Shown here piece after piece: positions 16,431 to 24,929 of a DNA stretch of 64,000 nucleotides. Position 1 is the stretch's first letter. Every line of letters begins with the position of its first letter. The notes under the pieces are model-generated. The model ran no database searches, was not told where the DNA came from, and saw only the letters and a list, made by a program, of their open reading frames with translations. A program made the translations under genes and the position numbers. The DNA comes from an uncultured Anaerolineae bacterium (GTDB taxonomy: Bacteria; Chloroflexota; Anaerolineae; Aggregatilineales; Phototrophicaceae), in contig CALKJO010000014.1 of NCBI GenBank assembly GCA_937995825.1, positions 62,001 through 126,000 on the forward strand, in the 5' to 3' direction.

Positions 16431-19400
16431 TCAGGCGGTCGTACCAGAGCAGGAAGCGCCGCGCCAGTGCGCGCGGAGTCCCGGTTTCGTCGATGCCGCT
16501 GCCGTAGAAGGTCAGGAAGCGCTGATCGGTCAGATGGGCGCGCTCCGTCCCCAACTGCGCGGGCGTGCGGGTCAGGTTCTCCAGGAAAGGGAAGCGCTCC
16601 GCCAGCGCGGTCGGGTTATAGAGATAGGTGAAGCTGCGCCCGCTGAGCCGTATCTCGCCCGTCTCGATGATCTGCGCCGGCGTCGCGAGCGTGTAGTGCG
16701 CGCCGTAGTTGCGCCAGCCAGGGGGCAGCGTGAAGCTGAAATTGTAGGACACGGCGGGCGGGATGAGCGTGTCGGTCAGGCGCGGATTCCAGTCCAGCAG
16801 ATCGCGCTCGTTCGCCAGCACGTAGAAATAGAAGCGCGCGCCATCGCCGCCGAGAATGCCGCCCGACGGATACGGCGGCTCAACCTGTCCCGCCGATGTC
16901 CAGCCCCGATGCTCCACGCGCACCTCAACCGTCCACAAGCCGGGTTCGTCGAGCCGAAAATCCTCAGCCGGGTTGTAGTAATAGCCGATCCGGTTGGCTG
17001 CGCCGCCAAGCTGACGCACGACGCCCGACGGCGACGTGATCGCCGCCCGCACCTGCGCTGCCAGCGGCGGCGCGACCTGCCCCGCGAACGTCACAGCGTC
17101 ACCGATGCCCATGACATCGCCCGGGCGGATGCCGGTGGCATGGAAGAACATCTCGACGGGCGTCCCGCGCACGGTCAGCAGCGCGCCGCCATCGCCCGCG
17201 CCCGCCGCGCCGCGCCCCGGCGGGTAGACCCGCGTCCCGCGCGGATCGTCGGGAGCAATGGTGACCATCATCGAGGCATAGATCGCCGTCCGCGCGATCT
17301 CGCCCGCCCGAACGACCGCGCCGCCATACAAAAAGGTGTAATCGCCAGGGCGATCCCCGCTGATGCCCGCGCCGATCTGACGGTTGTACGGATCATCCGG
17401 TGTCCAGCCCGGATCGCCGGCATTCATACCGCCGTCGAGGAGCTGACGCGCCGTCACGCCAGGACGGACGGCGCTGATGTAGGCGTAGCTGTCACTGCCA
17501 TCGATGATCCCGATGGGCAGGCTGTGTTCGACTGCCCGCCGCGCCAGCGTCACCCCATCGATGATCGACTCCGGCGCGAGCGCGTTCAGCAGCCATGTCT
17601 GATAGCCCGCGCCGACATCCTGCAGGTGCATCGATGGACGGATGCGCCCGATCCCGTCGGTTTTCCATAAGATGTCGCCACTGTGATACGGGGAATAGAC
17701 GGTCAGCCCGCCGATCAGTCCGAGCGTCCCCACCTCATACCACGCCTGACGCAGCGATCCGCTCGCCGTGTCGATCCGGCGCGTCCCGTGCAGGATCAGA
17801 TCGCGCTCGCCGCGCTGCGCGATCACGCCTGCCCCACGCAGACTCGCCGCCCACAGCCTGCCATCGCGGTCGGTGTAGCGGGCTTCGTAATCGACGGTGT
17901 ATTCTCCCGGCGTTTCAAACACAAAGCGCGCCGCCGTCCCGTCGAAAACGCCGAAGCGGTTGGCAGCGCCTGCAAAGACGCGCTCGATGACCGGCGCGCC
18001 ATCGAGCGGATAGACGCGCAGCGTGACGCGCACATCCGCCGCGACAGACGGGTAGAGATGCACGCCAGGATGAAAGGTGTCGCCGGTCTCAAACGGCGTT
18101 CCCGGCAGGACGGCGGGCAGCATGTCCATCACCTCGGCGATCAGGACGCGATACGTCCCGCCGCCGGTGTAGCGGTTGCCGAAGGTGTCCTGCACTTCGC
18201 CGCGCAGCTCGACGCGATATTCGCCGTACCGGTCGAAGCGATAGGCGCGCAGCGTCGGTTCCAGCGGCGTCAGATAGTAGAGATCGACTGGCGCGGTCGT
18301 CCCGAAGCGCGAAGACACATCGGCATCGGCGGTGGAGACGACATTTTGCACAATGGGCAGCACGCCGAAGCTGTCGGTGGTGTCATCGGGGCGGGTGACG
18401 CGGACGGTCATCTGACCGCCGGGCAAGCGCACCGGAAAGAGCGGCGGGCTGGTCGAGTCGTAGCGGTTGGGCAGCAGCATCGGCAGCGCCGGCTCCAGCG
18501 AATACGGGATGAGATCGCCGCCCGGGATGCGCGGCGGCAGGATATAGCGCGGCGGATTGAAGCGAACGCGGTTGGAGAGCGCGCCGTCGGCATTTTCCGG
18601 CAGCAGACCGCGCGCGCCGTCGCTCGGCGCATCCATGAAGAGCGCCCATGGCAACGTCACCGCGCCGACATCGCCGACCTTGATCACCAGCGGAAAGCGG
18701 GTCAGCGGCGCGTCGGTTGAGGCAGCGCCGTCCGGGGCAGCCCATGACCGCGCCGTGCCATTGCCGCCAATGATTTCGCCCTCAAAAATCGGGACGTACA
18801 AGCCGGCGGGCAGATCGTCGGGGAGGGTCAGCGCGAAGTCCATCGGGAAAAACGCTGTCTCGTCTCGGCGGCGGATGATCTGATGGGTGGGAATGTCCAC
18901 CGCCGCGCTGACGCCCCAATCAAGCGGGATGACATTGTCAATCGGCAGCCCGGATATGCTGACGACGTTCGTCCAGCCGAAATTTGTCCCTGCGCCCGCG
19001 ACCGGTCTGCCGTTCAGGATGAACGGGAGGAGGCGGACGCGCCCGCGCAGGCGCGCGTCCAATGGCAGCGGCGCGTCGAGCCGGACATCCAATTCCAGCC
19101 GCAGCGCGCCGCCCCCTGCCAGCCGCAGCGTATCCGCGCCCGTCCGCCCAGCCTGAAAAGCGCGCCCGGCAGCCGTCCACCAGCGCGCGCCAAAGCGCCC
19201 GCCCGCGTCAAAGGTCAGCCCATCCGCCTGATCCGCCCCGCCCCCTGTGCGGACGATGCCATCGCGCCCCGTGTAACGCGGGACGAGCAGATTGATCGGG
19301 GCGCTGTCGATCTCGCCCCCGTTCGCATCCAACCAGCGCACCGAGTCAAACGTGACGCGCAGCGCCCGCTCGATAAAATTCAGCAGCAGCCGCGCTTCCA

Positions 19401-20097
19401 GCGCGCCATCAGGCGCGAGATAGTATGAACGCGCCACCGCGCCGATCTCGGCGATGTTCGGGTTGAGCCGGTGCAGAGTCGGCGTTTCGACGCGGCGCGG
19501 GTCGAAGCGCAGCCCATAAGTCACGGTGTCGATGGTGAAAACCAGCTCCACCTGGTCGTAGCTGCGCGGAAACGCCTCCGCGCTGACCGCCAGATAGAGC
19601 GACTCGCTGTTGACCAGCGCGCGGGCGCGCCCGGCGGCGGCATCCGGGTAGGCGTCCCAGTCGTCAAGCGCGCCGTCAAGCGCGATCTGCGTGACATTGG
19701 TCTCAGGCAGAGCCGAGCGCGTCCCATAAATGATTGCGCCGGGTCCGCCGGGGAGCGATCCGGCGAACTGCTGGCGATCCGCGCTGACCGCGCCGGCGTT
19801 CGGGCTGATCCAGAAGGGAGTCGCGCCGGGTCCATAGAGCGACACCGACCAACTGCCGAGTCCGCCAGCGGTCGTGTAGACCGTCTCACCGGTGTACAGG
19901 TTGCGGACGGCGACGGTCGCGCCGCCGAAAACCGATCCCTGCGCCCCGACGATGCGGACAATACCGTCGGCGTTGGGCGCTTCAACGAAGATTCGCCCGA
20001 CGATGGGGGGATCGCCCGGCTGTGGACGGGCTGCTTGCGCCCAGACCGAGGTCACGCCGAGCAGCAGTCCGATCAGCAGTCCTGTCATCCAGCGCAT
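16405..20097 (-). CDS. very large exported protein, beta-sandwich rich, unknown function
   Basis: A 1230-residue protein from ATG 20097 with a signal peptide (MTGLLIGLLLGVTSVWAQA, cut after AQA). It is almost entirely beta-rich. An N-terminal Ig-like segment has GATVAVRNLYTGETVYTTAG. Near residues 140-250 a region resembles carbohydrate-binding or DOMON-like domains (LDGALDDWDAYPDAAAGRAR, SLYLAVSAEAFPRSYDQVEL). Several Ig-like units follow (GEYRVELRGEVQDTFGNRYT, GEYTVDYEARYTDRDGRLWA, GLWTVEVRVEHRGWTSAGQV). No anchor, sortase motif or catalytic motif was found. It lies 4 bases after the stop of the isomerase gene on the same strand, so it is probably the second gene of that transcript. Confidence 0.87.
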   Translation of the reverse strand: MRWMTGLLIGLLLGVTSVWAQAARPQPGDPPIVGRIFVEAPNADGIVRIVGAQGSVFGGATVAVRNLYTGETVYTTAGGLGSWSVSLYGPGATPFWISPNAGAVSADRQQFAGSLPGGPGAIIYGTRSALPETNVTQIALDGALDDWDAYPDAAAGRARALVNSESLYLAVSAEAFPRSYDQVELVFTIDTVTYGLRFDPRRVETPTLHRLNPNIAEIGAVARSYYLAPDGALEARLLLNFIERALRVTFDSVRWLDANGGEIDSAPINLLVPRYTGRDGIVRTGGGADQADGLTFDAGGRFGARWWTAAGRAFQAGRTGADTLRLAGGGALRLELDVRLDAPLPLDARLRGRVRLLPFILNGRPVAGAGTNFGWTNVVSISGLPIDNVIPLDWGVSAAVDIPTHQIIRRRDETAFFPMDFALTLPDDLPAGLYVPIFEGEIIGGNGTARSWAAPDGAASTDAPLTRFPLVIKVGDVGAVTLPWALFMDAPSDGARGLLPENADGALSNRVRFNPPRYILPPRIPGGDLIPYSLEPALPMLLPNRYDSTSPPLFPVRLPGGQMTVRVTRPDDTTDSFGVLPIVQNVVSTADADVSSRFGTTAPVDLYYLTPLEPTLRAYRFDRYGEYRVELRGEVQDTFGNRYTGGGTYRVLIAEVMDMLPAVLPGTPFETGDTFHPGVHLYPSVAADVRVTLRVYPLDGAPVIERVFAGAANRFGVFDGTAARFVFETPGEYTVDYEARYTDRDGRLWAASLRGAGVIAQRGERDLILHGTRRIDTASGSLRQAWYEVGTLGLIGGLTVYSPYHSGDILWKTDGIGRIRPSMHLQDVGAGYQTWLLNALAPESIIDGVTLARRAVEHSLPIGIIDGSDSYAYISAVRPGVTARQLLDGGMNAGDPGWTPDDPYNRQIGAGISGDRPGDYTFLYGGAVVRAGEIARTAIYASMMVTIAPDDPRGTRVYPPGRGAAGAGDGGALLTVRGTPVEMFFHATGIRPGDVMGIGDAVTFAGQVAPPLAAQVRAAITSPSGVVRQLGGAANRIGYYYNPAEDFRLDEPGLWTVEVRVEHRGWTSAGQVEPPYPSGGILGGDGARFYFYVLANERDLLDWNPRLTDTLIPPAVSYNFSFTLPPGWRNYGAHYTLATPAQIIETGEIRLSGRSFTYLYNPTALAERFPFLENLTRTPAQLGTERAHLTDQRFLTFYGSGIDETGTPRALARRFLLWYDRLISLDGQSR

Positions 20098-20101
20098 GTG
20101 C

Positions 20102-20998
20102 TTAGTACCCCAGCTTTCGCAGATAGTCGCGAGTGCGGTCGGCTTCGGCGCGCGGCGCTTCAAGGTCGTCGATCAGCCCAGCGCTGCCTTTGACCACCGA
20201 CCAGGTGATGTTGGCAAGCGGATCGGCGGCATTGAGCAGCGCGCCGAAATCGACTGCGCCCGTGCCGACTTCGCAGAATACGCCCGCCGCCGCCGCCGCG
20301 TGAAAATCCATCTTCTCTTTATGCGCGATCTGGCGGATGCCGTCGTCGCAGTCGCGCAGATGGAGCAGCCGCAGCCGCGCCCCAAATTCGCGCACAGCTT
20401 CGACCGGATCGCCGACCCGATAATAATAGTGCCCGGTATCCAGGCACAAGCCGACCAGTTCAGCGTCCGTCCACGCCAGCAGACGGCGAATCTCGTCCGC
20501 TGTCTCAACGTGGGTGGCGCTGAAAGGGCGAAATGCCGCCGGCAGCCCGCTGATGGTGTGCAGCGCCTCGGCAACCCGCGTGACTCCTGCCGCGAAGCGC
20601 TCCCATTGTTCATTGTTCAACGACAACCCGGCGCGTCGTTCTGCCTGTTTCACCAGCTCCGGTGTGCGCCCAATCATATCCGTCAGGACGATGCAGACTC
20701 CCCCCAGCGCCGTGACCAGCCCGCCGACGCGCCGAACGACATCGATGGCGCGCTCGACGGCTTCTGAGTCGAGAAAGTCGCAGATCAGCCCCGCCGCGAC
20801 CAGCCGCAGCCCGCGCTGGTCGAGTTCAGCGCCCAGTGCCGCTGGATCGGTCGGCAGAAAGCCCCAGCGCCCCAGCTCCAGCCCATCATAGCCCGCCGCG
20901 ATCTGATCCAGCACCTGAGCGGGCGTGAACAGCGGCGGGGAGTCGTCGCTCTCCTGAATCCCCCATGACTCAGGCGTGTTGGCAATGCGAATCGTCAT
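20102..20998 (-). CDS. sugar phosphate isomerase/epimerase-like TIM-barrel protein
   Basis: A 298-residue protein of the xylose-isomerase-like TIM-barrel superfamily (IolE/IolI-like). Supporting stretches are GYDGLELGRWGFLPTD (end of an early strand with a metal-ligand type Glu), GLCLDTGHYYYRVGDPVEAV (the conserved Asp-x-Gly-His), RLLHLRDCDD and FCEVGTGAVDFGALL (Glu and G-x-V-D-F near the C terminus). These enzymes use a divalent metal to isomerise or epimerise sugars or inosose; the substrate here is unknown. A 53-bp promoter-like element shared with the MBL gene at 34771 lies 108 bases upstream. Confidence 0.9.
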   Translation of the reverse strand: MTIRIANTPESWGIQESDDSPPLFTPAQVLDQIAAGYDGLELGRWGFLPTDPAALGAELDQRGLRLVAAGLICDFLDSEAVERAIDVVRRVGGLVTALGGVCIVLTDMIGRTPELVKQAERRAGLSLNNEQWERFAAGVTRVAEALHTISGLPAAFRPFSATHVETADEIRRLLAWTDAELVGLCLDTGHYYYRVGDPVEAVREFGARLRLLHLRDCDDGIRQIAHKEKMDFHAAAAAGVFCEVGTGAVDFGALLNAADPLANITWSVVKGSAGLIDDLEAPRAEADRTRDYLRKLGY

Positions 20999-21105
20999 GC
21001 TCTCATCCTGACTGTTTCCCCCGCCGTCCCGATTGTACCGCAGGTAGAGGCGCGATAGAGTTTCGCGTCAGGGCGGGTGAAGGCGTCCAAAGCTTATCAT
21101 CTCTG

Positions 21106-21158
21106 CTTATAGAGTAACACAGGTTTCGTATTTGTCTACGTACAAATGTTCGCATTGA
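21106..21158 (-). promoter_or_regulatory. 53-bp promoter-like element, copy 1
   Basis: Read on the minus strand from 21158 to 21106, this matches the plus-strand sequence 34679-34731 at 41 of 53 positions with no gaps. It contains CGAACATTTGT, then CAAAT, GAAAC, GTGTTAC and a TATAAG box at its 3' end. ATTTGT and ACAAAT form an inverted repeat with a 6-base centre (21130-21147) over the expected -35 position, where no consensus -35 exists. It points toward the isomerase gene starting at 20998. Confidence 0.65.
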
Positions 21159-21211
21159 CTTTTAACGGATGAAGGTTACCGGTCGGAGTAACAGGCACCT
21201 GATCGGCAGAG

Positions 21212-22036
21212 TCAATCGGGGGTGGGGTTGAAAGGGCTGTCATGCCCAAAGGTGACCGGAATGCCGGCGGACTGGGCAAAGCGCGCTGTGTGCATCGCGC
21301 CGCCGTCGGGGCGGCTTTCAACGACAATGACCTGACGGCTGAGCAGGGCGATGATGCGGTTGCGGGCGACCAATGCGCCGCGCTCGACCAGAGCATCGGG
21401 GGCGGTCTCGCAGAGGAGCGCGCCGCCGTGCGCCAGCATCCGCGCCGCCAGCGCGTGATTCTGCGGCGGATACACGTTCAGCACGCCGCCGCCCAGGACG
21501 GCAAGCGTGAATCCACCTGCGTCCAGCGCCCCAACATGCGCCGCCGCGTCGATGCCGATGGCTAAGCCGCTGATGACCGTCCAGCCACGCCGGACGACTT
21601 CCCCCGCCAGCCGCCGCGCCGCGCTCAAGCCCGCCTGCGAGGGGGTGCGCGTCCCCACCAGCGCGACTCCCTCCACAGCATTGAACACCCCGCCGACGCA
21701 GTTCTCCAGGCTCCCACGCACGAACAGCGTCGGCGGCGCGCCGTCGCGGCGGCGCAGCGGATCGGGGTAGAGCGGGTGGTATGCGGTCACGATCTCAATG
21801 CCGCGCTCGCGCCATCCGGCGATTTGGTTCTCGATGCTGCGCAGATCGATGGCGTGGATCGCGGCGGTGGTCTGCGCGCCGACATCGGGAAGGGCAAGCA
21901 GCGCCGCCGATGACAGCCCCAAGACCGCCGCCGGATCGCCGCCCGCCTGGCTGAGCAGGGCGCGCAGACGGCGCATCCCCATGCCGGGAATCAGGCTGAG
22001 GGCGACCCAGGCGGTCAGGCGATCTCCATCCAGCAC
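21212..22036 (-). CDS. dprA: DNA-processing protein DprA (Smf)
   Basis: A 274-residue DprA. The N-terminal part has HhH-like helices (LIPGMGMRRLRALLSQ) and YPDPLRRRDGAPPTLFVRG. The Rossmann core carries VALVGTRTPSQAGLSAARRL, SGLAIGIDAAAHVGAL, LAVLGGGVLNVYPPQN, RNRIIALLSRQVIVVES and GGAMHTARFA. DprA protects incoming single-stranded DNA and loads RecA during natural transformation. The C-terminal winged helix found in many DprA proteins is missing, so this is the short form. GTG start, 4 bases after the stop of the HTH gene, with GAGGA before it, indicates translational coupling to that gene. Confidence 0.96.
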   Translation of the reverse strand: MLDGDRLTAWVALSLIPGMGMRRLRALLSQAGGDPAAVLGLSSAALLALPDVGAQTTAAIHAIDLRSIENQIAGWRERGIEIVTAYHPLYPDPLRRRDGAPPTLFVRGSLENCVGGVFNAVEGVALVGTRTPSQAGLSAARRLAGEVVRRGWTVISGLAIGIDAAAHVGALDAGGFTLAVLGGGVLNVYPPQNHALAARMLAHGGALLCETAPDALVERGALVARNRIIALLSRQVIVVESRPDGGAMHTARFAQSAGIPVTFGHDSPFNPTPD

Positions 22037-22040
22037 AGGA

Positions 22041-22661
22041 TCAGTCCTCCTGGTAATACTCGATGATCGAGAGCAGGATGGTGTGGATGAAGTTGTTGAC
22101 CAGCCGGAGCAGGTTCGTCCACTCGGAGGGGCTGCGCGGCGGCGTCAGCTCCGACCAGGTGAGGATGGCATTGCTGATGAAGCCGCTGAAATAGAAAAAG
22201 CCGCGCACCGCCTGCGGCAGTGTCAGCCTATCCTCCACCAGCAGCGCGGCATAATCCCTGCCGATAGTGACGGCGTCCGCCAGGCGTTCGTTCGAGCCGC
22301 CGGCGGCGAGATACTGGCGCAGCCCTTCCAACACGCGCCGCCCCTGGCTGCGAAGCCGCTCGCGAGTCGACTCGCGCATGGCGCTGTACCAGCTTTCCTG
22401 CGCCAGCTTGCCATCGCCCACCTCCAGCCGCGTCTGACCGAGCGCGTTCTGGATGATCACCTGCACTTCGATTTTACCGACTTCGTCTTGAGACTCGGCA
22501 TAGCGCATCAAATCGGCGCGGCGAAAGCGCCGATGACCGCCGGGCGTGCGCCGCGAGGGGAGATCGCCTCTGTCCGCCCAGTTGCGCACGGTCGCGGGAT
22601 GCACGCCGAGCAAGTCCGCCGCTTCGCGTAAACTGACCCATTCCGACGTACTCTCAGTCAT
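22041..22661 (-). CDS. MerR/excisionase-type helix-turn-helix regulator with helical C-terminal domain
   Basis: A 206-residue protein. Residues 8-56 are a MerR-like/HTH_17 DNA-binding domain (LREAADLLGVHPATVRNWAD, RRTPGGHRRFRRADLMRY). The remaining 140 residues are helical, soluble and end in YYQED. They may be a sensory domain of the RsbRD-like or four-helix type (LRQYLAAGGSNERLADAVTI, FFYFSGFISNAILTW), but this is a weak assignment. It is first in a two-gene operon with dprA (4-base gap). It may therefore regulate competence-related functions, which is inference from position only. Confidence 0.9.
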   Translation of the reverse strand: MTESTSEWVSLREAADLLGVHPATVRNWADRGDLPSRRTPGGHRRFRRADLMRYAESQDEVGKIEVQVIIQNALGQTRLEVGDGKLAQESWYSAMRESTRERLRSQGRRVLEGLRQYLAAGGSNERLADAVTIGRDYAALLVEDRLTLPQAVRGFFYFSGFISNAILTWSELTPPRSPSEWTNLLRLVNNFIHTILLSIIEYYQED

Positions 22662-22694
22662 GCGCAGTATCCCTCTTTTGCTATTTCTTTACTG

Positions 22695-22700
22695 ATTGTA
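22695..22700 (-). promoter_or_regulatory. -10 box for the HTH-dprA operon
   Basis: TACAAT on the minus strand, 34 bases before the ATG at 22661. The upstream TTGAAC is 21 bases away, too far for a standard -35, so only the -10 is called. Confidence 0.4.
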
Positions 22701-22756
22701 GCGTTTTTTTGCAGGATAGGCGTTCAAGCGAGCGCAGGGTGTCTGCGAGCCGCTGT

Positions 22757-22786
22757 TTGACAAGCGAGGGGCGATCACCGTATACT
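22757..22786 (+). promoter_or_regulatory. sigma-70 type promoter for the FHA gene
   Basis: Perfect TTGACA at 22757-22762 and TATACT at 22781-22786 with an 18-base spacer. The predicted start near 22793 gives a leader of about 42 bases. Confidence 0.7.
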
Positions 22787-22800
22787 TTCGCTACGCGAAA
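22786..22800 (+). repeat. inverted repeat over the FHA transcription start
   Basis: TTTCGC-TAC-GCGAAA: a perfect 6-bp inverted repeat with a 3-base centre that begins at the last base of the -10 box and spans the predicted start. It could be an operator or a 5' hairpin. Confidence 0.5.
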
Positions 22801-22834
22801 ATCGGGTTCAGTGCGCAGGTGTAGGGAGAAGAGC

Positions 22835-23758
22835 ATGATTCAAGGCGGCGAGAGCTTCCGGCTGATTGTGCGTCGAGGGCCGCAACCCAATCAAATCTAC
22901 GAACTCACCAAAGAAATCGTGACGATTGGGCGCGATATCACCAATGAAATTGTGATCAATGACCCGGAAGTGAGCCGGCATCATCTGCGCCTGACTCGCG
23001 GAGCGGGCGGCTTCACACTGGAAGACCTGGGATCGACCAATGGGACATTTGTCAACGGGCAGCGGCTGACGGGCGCGCGTCCGCTGCGCAACGGTGAGCT
23101 GATCGGGCTGGGCGAGACAGTGACGCTCAGCTACGAGGTGATGCAGGCGGCAAGCGCGGCGAACACCATGCCGAATGTGGGCGCTGAGCCGGCGCGCTAC
23201 GTCCCGACACCTGGCGTGCAGCCGAATATCGCGCCGCCGTCGTATGCGCCGCCGCCGACACCTCAACCTTATGAAGGGCAGCCGCCCAGTTATGCCCCGT
23301 TTGCGCCGCCGAGTCAGGCGGGCGTGCAGAGTCCGCCGCCGGCGAGTCCAGCGCCCCAGCGCTATGCCGCTGCGCCGGAACCGCGCCTGTCGCCGGAAGG
23401 ACAGCCGATCTATCCGGGGATGGGCGGAAGCGTGCCGCCAGCGAGTCCGGCTTATCCAAGTTCGGGCTACGGAGTCGGTGTGCCGGCATCATCCGCCGTG
23501 CCTGGCAGTATGCCTGGAGGAGCGCCGACCGCGCCGCCTGGCTTTGGCAGTGATTACGACCCGTATGCCGTCCGCGAGGAAGAGACGCGCAGCACGACGC
23601 GCTATATTCTGCTTGGCTGCGGCGGTCTGGCGGTATTCTGCTGCTGCGCGACCGGCTTGGGCGCCGTTGTGGTCGATCAGCTCTGCCTGTGGGATCGGAT
23701 TCCGATTGTCTATGACGTGCTGCGGGCGTTCGGCTTGGTGATCAGCGCAGCCTGCTAA
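22835..23758 (+). CDS. FHA-domain protein with proline-rich linker and C-terminal membrane helix
   Basis: A 307-residue protein from ATG 22835 (GGGAGA upstream). Residues 5-100 are an FHA domain with the phosphothreonine-binding residues in place: TIGRDITNEIVI (Gly-Arg), DPEVSRHHLRL (Ser-Arg-x-His) and DLGSTNGTFVNGQRL. A long Pro/Ala/Tyr-rich linker (about 110-255) follows, then one membrane helix (about 262-285, ILLGCGGLAVFCCCATGLG) and a short outside tail. FHA domains bind phosphothreonine made by Hanks-type kinases; two such kinases are encoded in this window (6139 and 43035). It is probably an adaptor at the membrane. Confidence 0.94.
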   Translation: MIQGGESFRLIVRRGPQPNQIYELTKEIVTIGRDITNEIVINDPEVSRHHLRLTRGAGGFTLEDLGSTNGTFVNGQRLTGARPLRNGELIGLGETVTLSYEVMQAASAANTMPNVGAEPARYVPTPGVQPNIAPPSYAPPPTPQPYEGQPPSYAPFAPPSQAGVQSPPPASPAPQRYAAAPEPRLSPEGQPIYPGMGGSVPPASPAYPSSGYGVGVPASSAVPGSMPGGAPTAPPGFGSDYDPYAVREEETRSTTRYILLGCGGLAVFCCCATGLGAVVVDQLCLWDRIPIVYDVLRAFGLVISAAC

Positions 23759-23781
23759 GCGTGCGTCGTCTGCAATGCATC

Positions 23782-23818
23782 AAAACAAAAACCGCCTTCG
23801 TGAGGCGGTTTTTGTTTT
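23782..23818. terminator. bidirectional intrinsic terminator
   Basis: A perfect 16-bp stem with a 5-base loop: A-rich left arm 23782-23797 ending in ACCGCCT, loop TCGTG, right arm AGGCGG then TTTTTGTTTT to 23818. It serves the FHA gene on the plus strand and the tRNA on the minus strand. Confidence 0.92.
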
Positions 23819-23820
23819 GC

Positions 23821-23892
23821 GTGCCTGGAGGGATTCGAACCCCCGACTTTCTGCTCCGTAGGCAGACGCTCTATCCACTGAGCTACAGGCAC
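23821..23892 (-). tRNA. tRNA-Arg(ACG)
   Basis: Read on the minus strand: 7-bp acceptor stem GTGCCTG/CAGGCAC, D arm GCTC-AGTGGATA-GAGC, anticodon stem TCTGC/GCAGA with loop CTACGGA (anticodon ACG), variable region AAGTC, and T arm with TTCGAAT loop. It decodes CGN arginine codons; A34 is normally converted to inosine. CCA is not encoded. The terminator lies 2 bases beyond its 3' end. Confidence 0.97.
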
Positions 23893-23954
23893 ATGCTGCC
23901 AGGATGATAGCATAAGCGGGGACGGCGGTCAAGCCTGACTCGCCGTCCGCATCG

Positions 23955-24917
23955 CTATTTCACCGCTTCGGGATTGACCACGTTCTTATATTCGTTTTTG
24001 AGCAGCGCATCGGCGATCAGCCCCGCTGCCTCGACCGCGACGACGATCTGCGCGTCCTCGGTGCTGGCTGCCAGATGCGGCGTATGCACGACGTTGGGCA
24101 GCCCGATGAGCGGATTGTCCGGCGGCGGCGGCTCCTCGGTGAAGACATCGAGCGCCGCGCCCGCCACTCTGCCGCTCTTGAGCGCCTCCGCCAAGTCGGA
24201 CTCGTTGATCAGCGCGCCGCGCGCCGCGTCGATGATGCGGACGCTGGCTTTCATCTTGGCGATGCTGCCGCGGTTGATCATCTCGCGGGTTTCGTCGGTT
24301 AAGAGCGCGTGCAGGGTGATGAAATCCGACTGCGCATAGAGATCATCGAGCGCGACCAGCGTCACGCCCAGGCTCGCGGCGAAGTCGGCGCTCACAAACG
24401 GGTCATGCGCGATCACGGTCATGTCAAATGCCAGCGCCCGCCGCGCGACCGCCCGACCGATCCGCCCGAAGCCGATGATGCCGAGCGTTTTGCCGCGCAG
24501 TTCGACGCCGGTGAAGGTCTTGCGATCCCATTTACCCTCGCGCAGCGTTGCGTGCGCCTGCGGAATCCAGCGGGCAAGCGCGAGCATCAGCCCAAAAGTG
24601 TGTTCGGCGGTGCTGATCGTGTTGCCATCGGGCGTATTCATGACGACGATCCCGCGCGCGGTCGCGGCGGGGATATCGACATTGTCGACGCCGACGCCGG
24701 CGCGGGCGATCAGTTTCAGTTTGGACGCCGCCGCGATGACCTCGGCATCGATCTTGCTGGCGCTGCGGATGATCAGCGCGTCGGCTTCCGGCACAGCGGC
24801 GAGCAGTTGATCGCGCTTCATCTGCCCCGGCGCGGTGAAGGCGATCTCTGGGTGCGCTTTGAGGATATCGAGCGCTGAGGGATGGACTTGATCGGGGATC
24901 AGGACGTGATAGGTCAT
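23955..24917 (-). CDS. serA: D-3-phosphoglycerate dehydrogenase-like protein (short form)
   Basis: A 320-residue D-2-hydroxyacid dehydrogenase closest in sequence features to SerA. The N-terminal part has LIARAGVGVDNVDIPAATAR. The NAD-binding domain has LGIIGFGRIGRAVARRAL. The catalytic triad region is intact: IIDAARGALINE (Arg), DVFTEEPPPPDNPL (Glu) and HTPHLAAST (His). The ACT regulatory domain of long SerA enzymes is absent, so serine feedback by that route is unlikely. It oxidises 3-phosphoglycerate in serine synthesis. The aminotransferase gene that would supply the next step lies 12 bases upstream on the same strand. Confidence 0.93.
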   Translation of the reverse strand: MTYHVLIPDQVHPSALDILKAHPEIAFTAPGQMKRDQLLAAVPEADALIIRSASKIDAEVIAAASKLKLIARAGVGVDNVDIPAATARGIVVMNTPDGNTISTAEHTFGLMLALARWIPQAHATLREGKWDRKTFTGVELRGKTLGIIGFGRIGRAVARRALAFDMTVIAHDPFVSADFAASLGVTLVALDDLYAQSDFITLHALLTDETREMINRGSIAKMKASVRIIDAARGALINESDLAEALKSGRVAGAALDVFTEEPPPPDNPLIGLPNVVHTPHLAASTEDAQIVVAVEAAGLIADALLKNEYKNVVNPEAVK

Positions 24918-24929
24918 GCGGCAGTTCCT

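Noticed and set aside
16414..18720. two long plus-strand open frames
   Set aside because: Antisense to the 1230-residue exported protein, Arg/Ala-rich, without start signals or domains.
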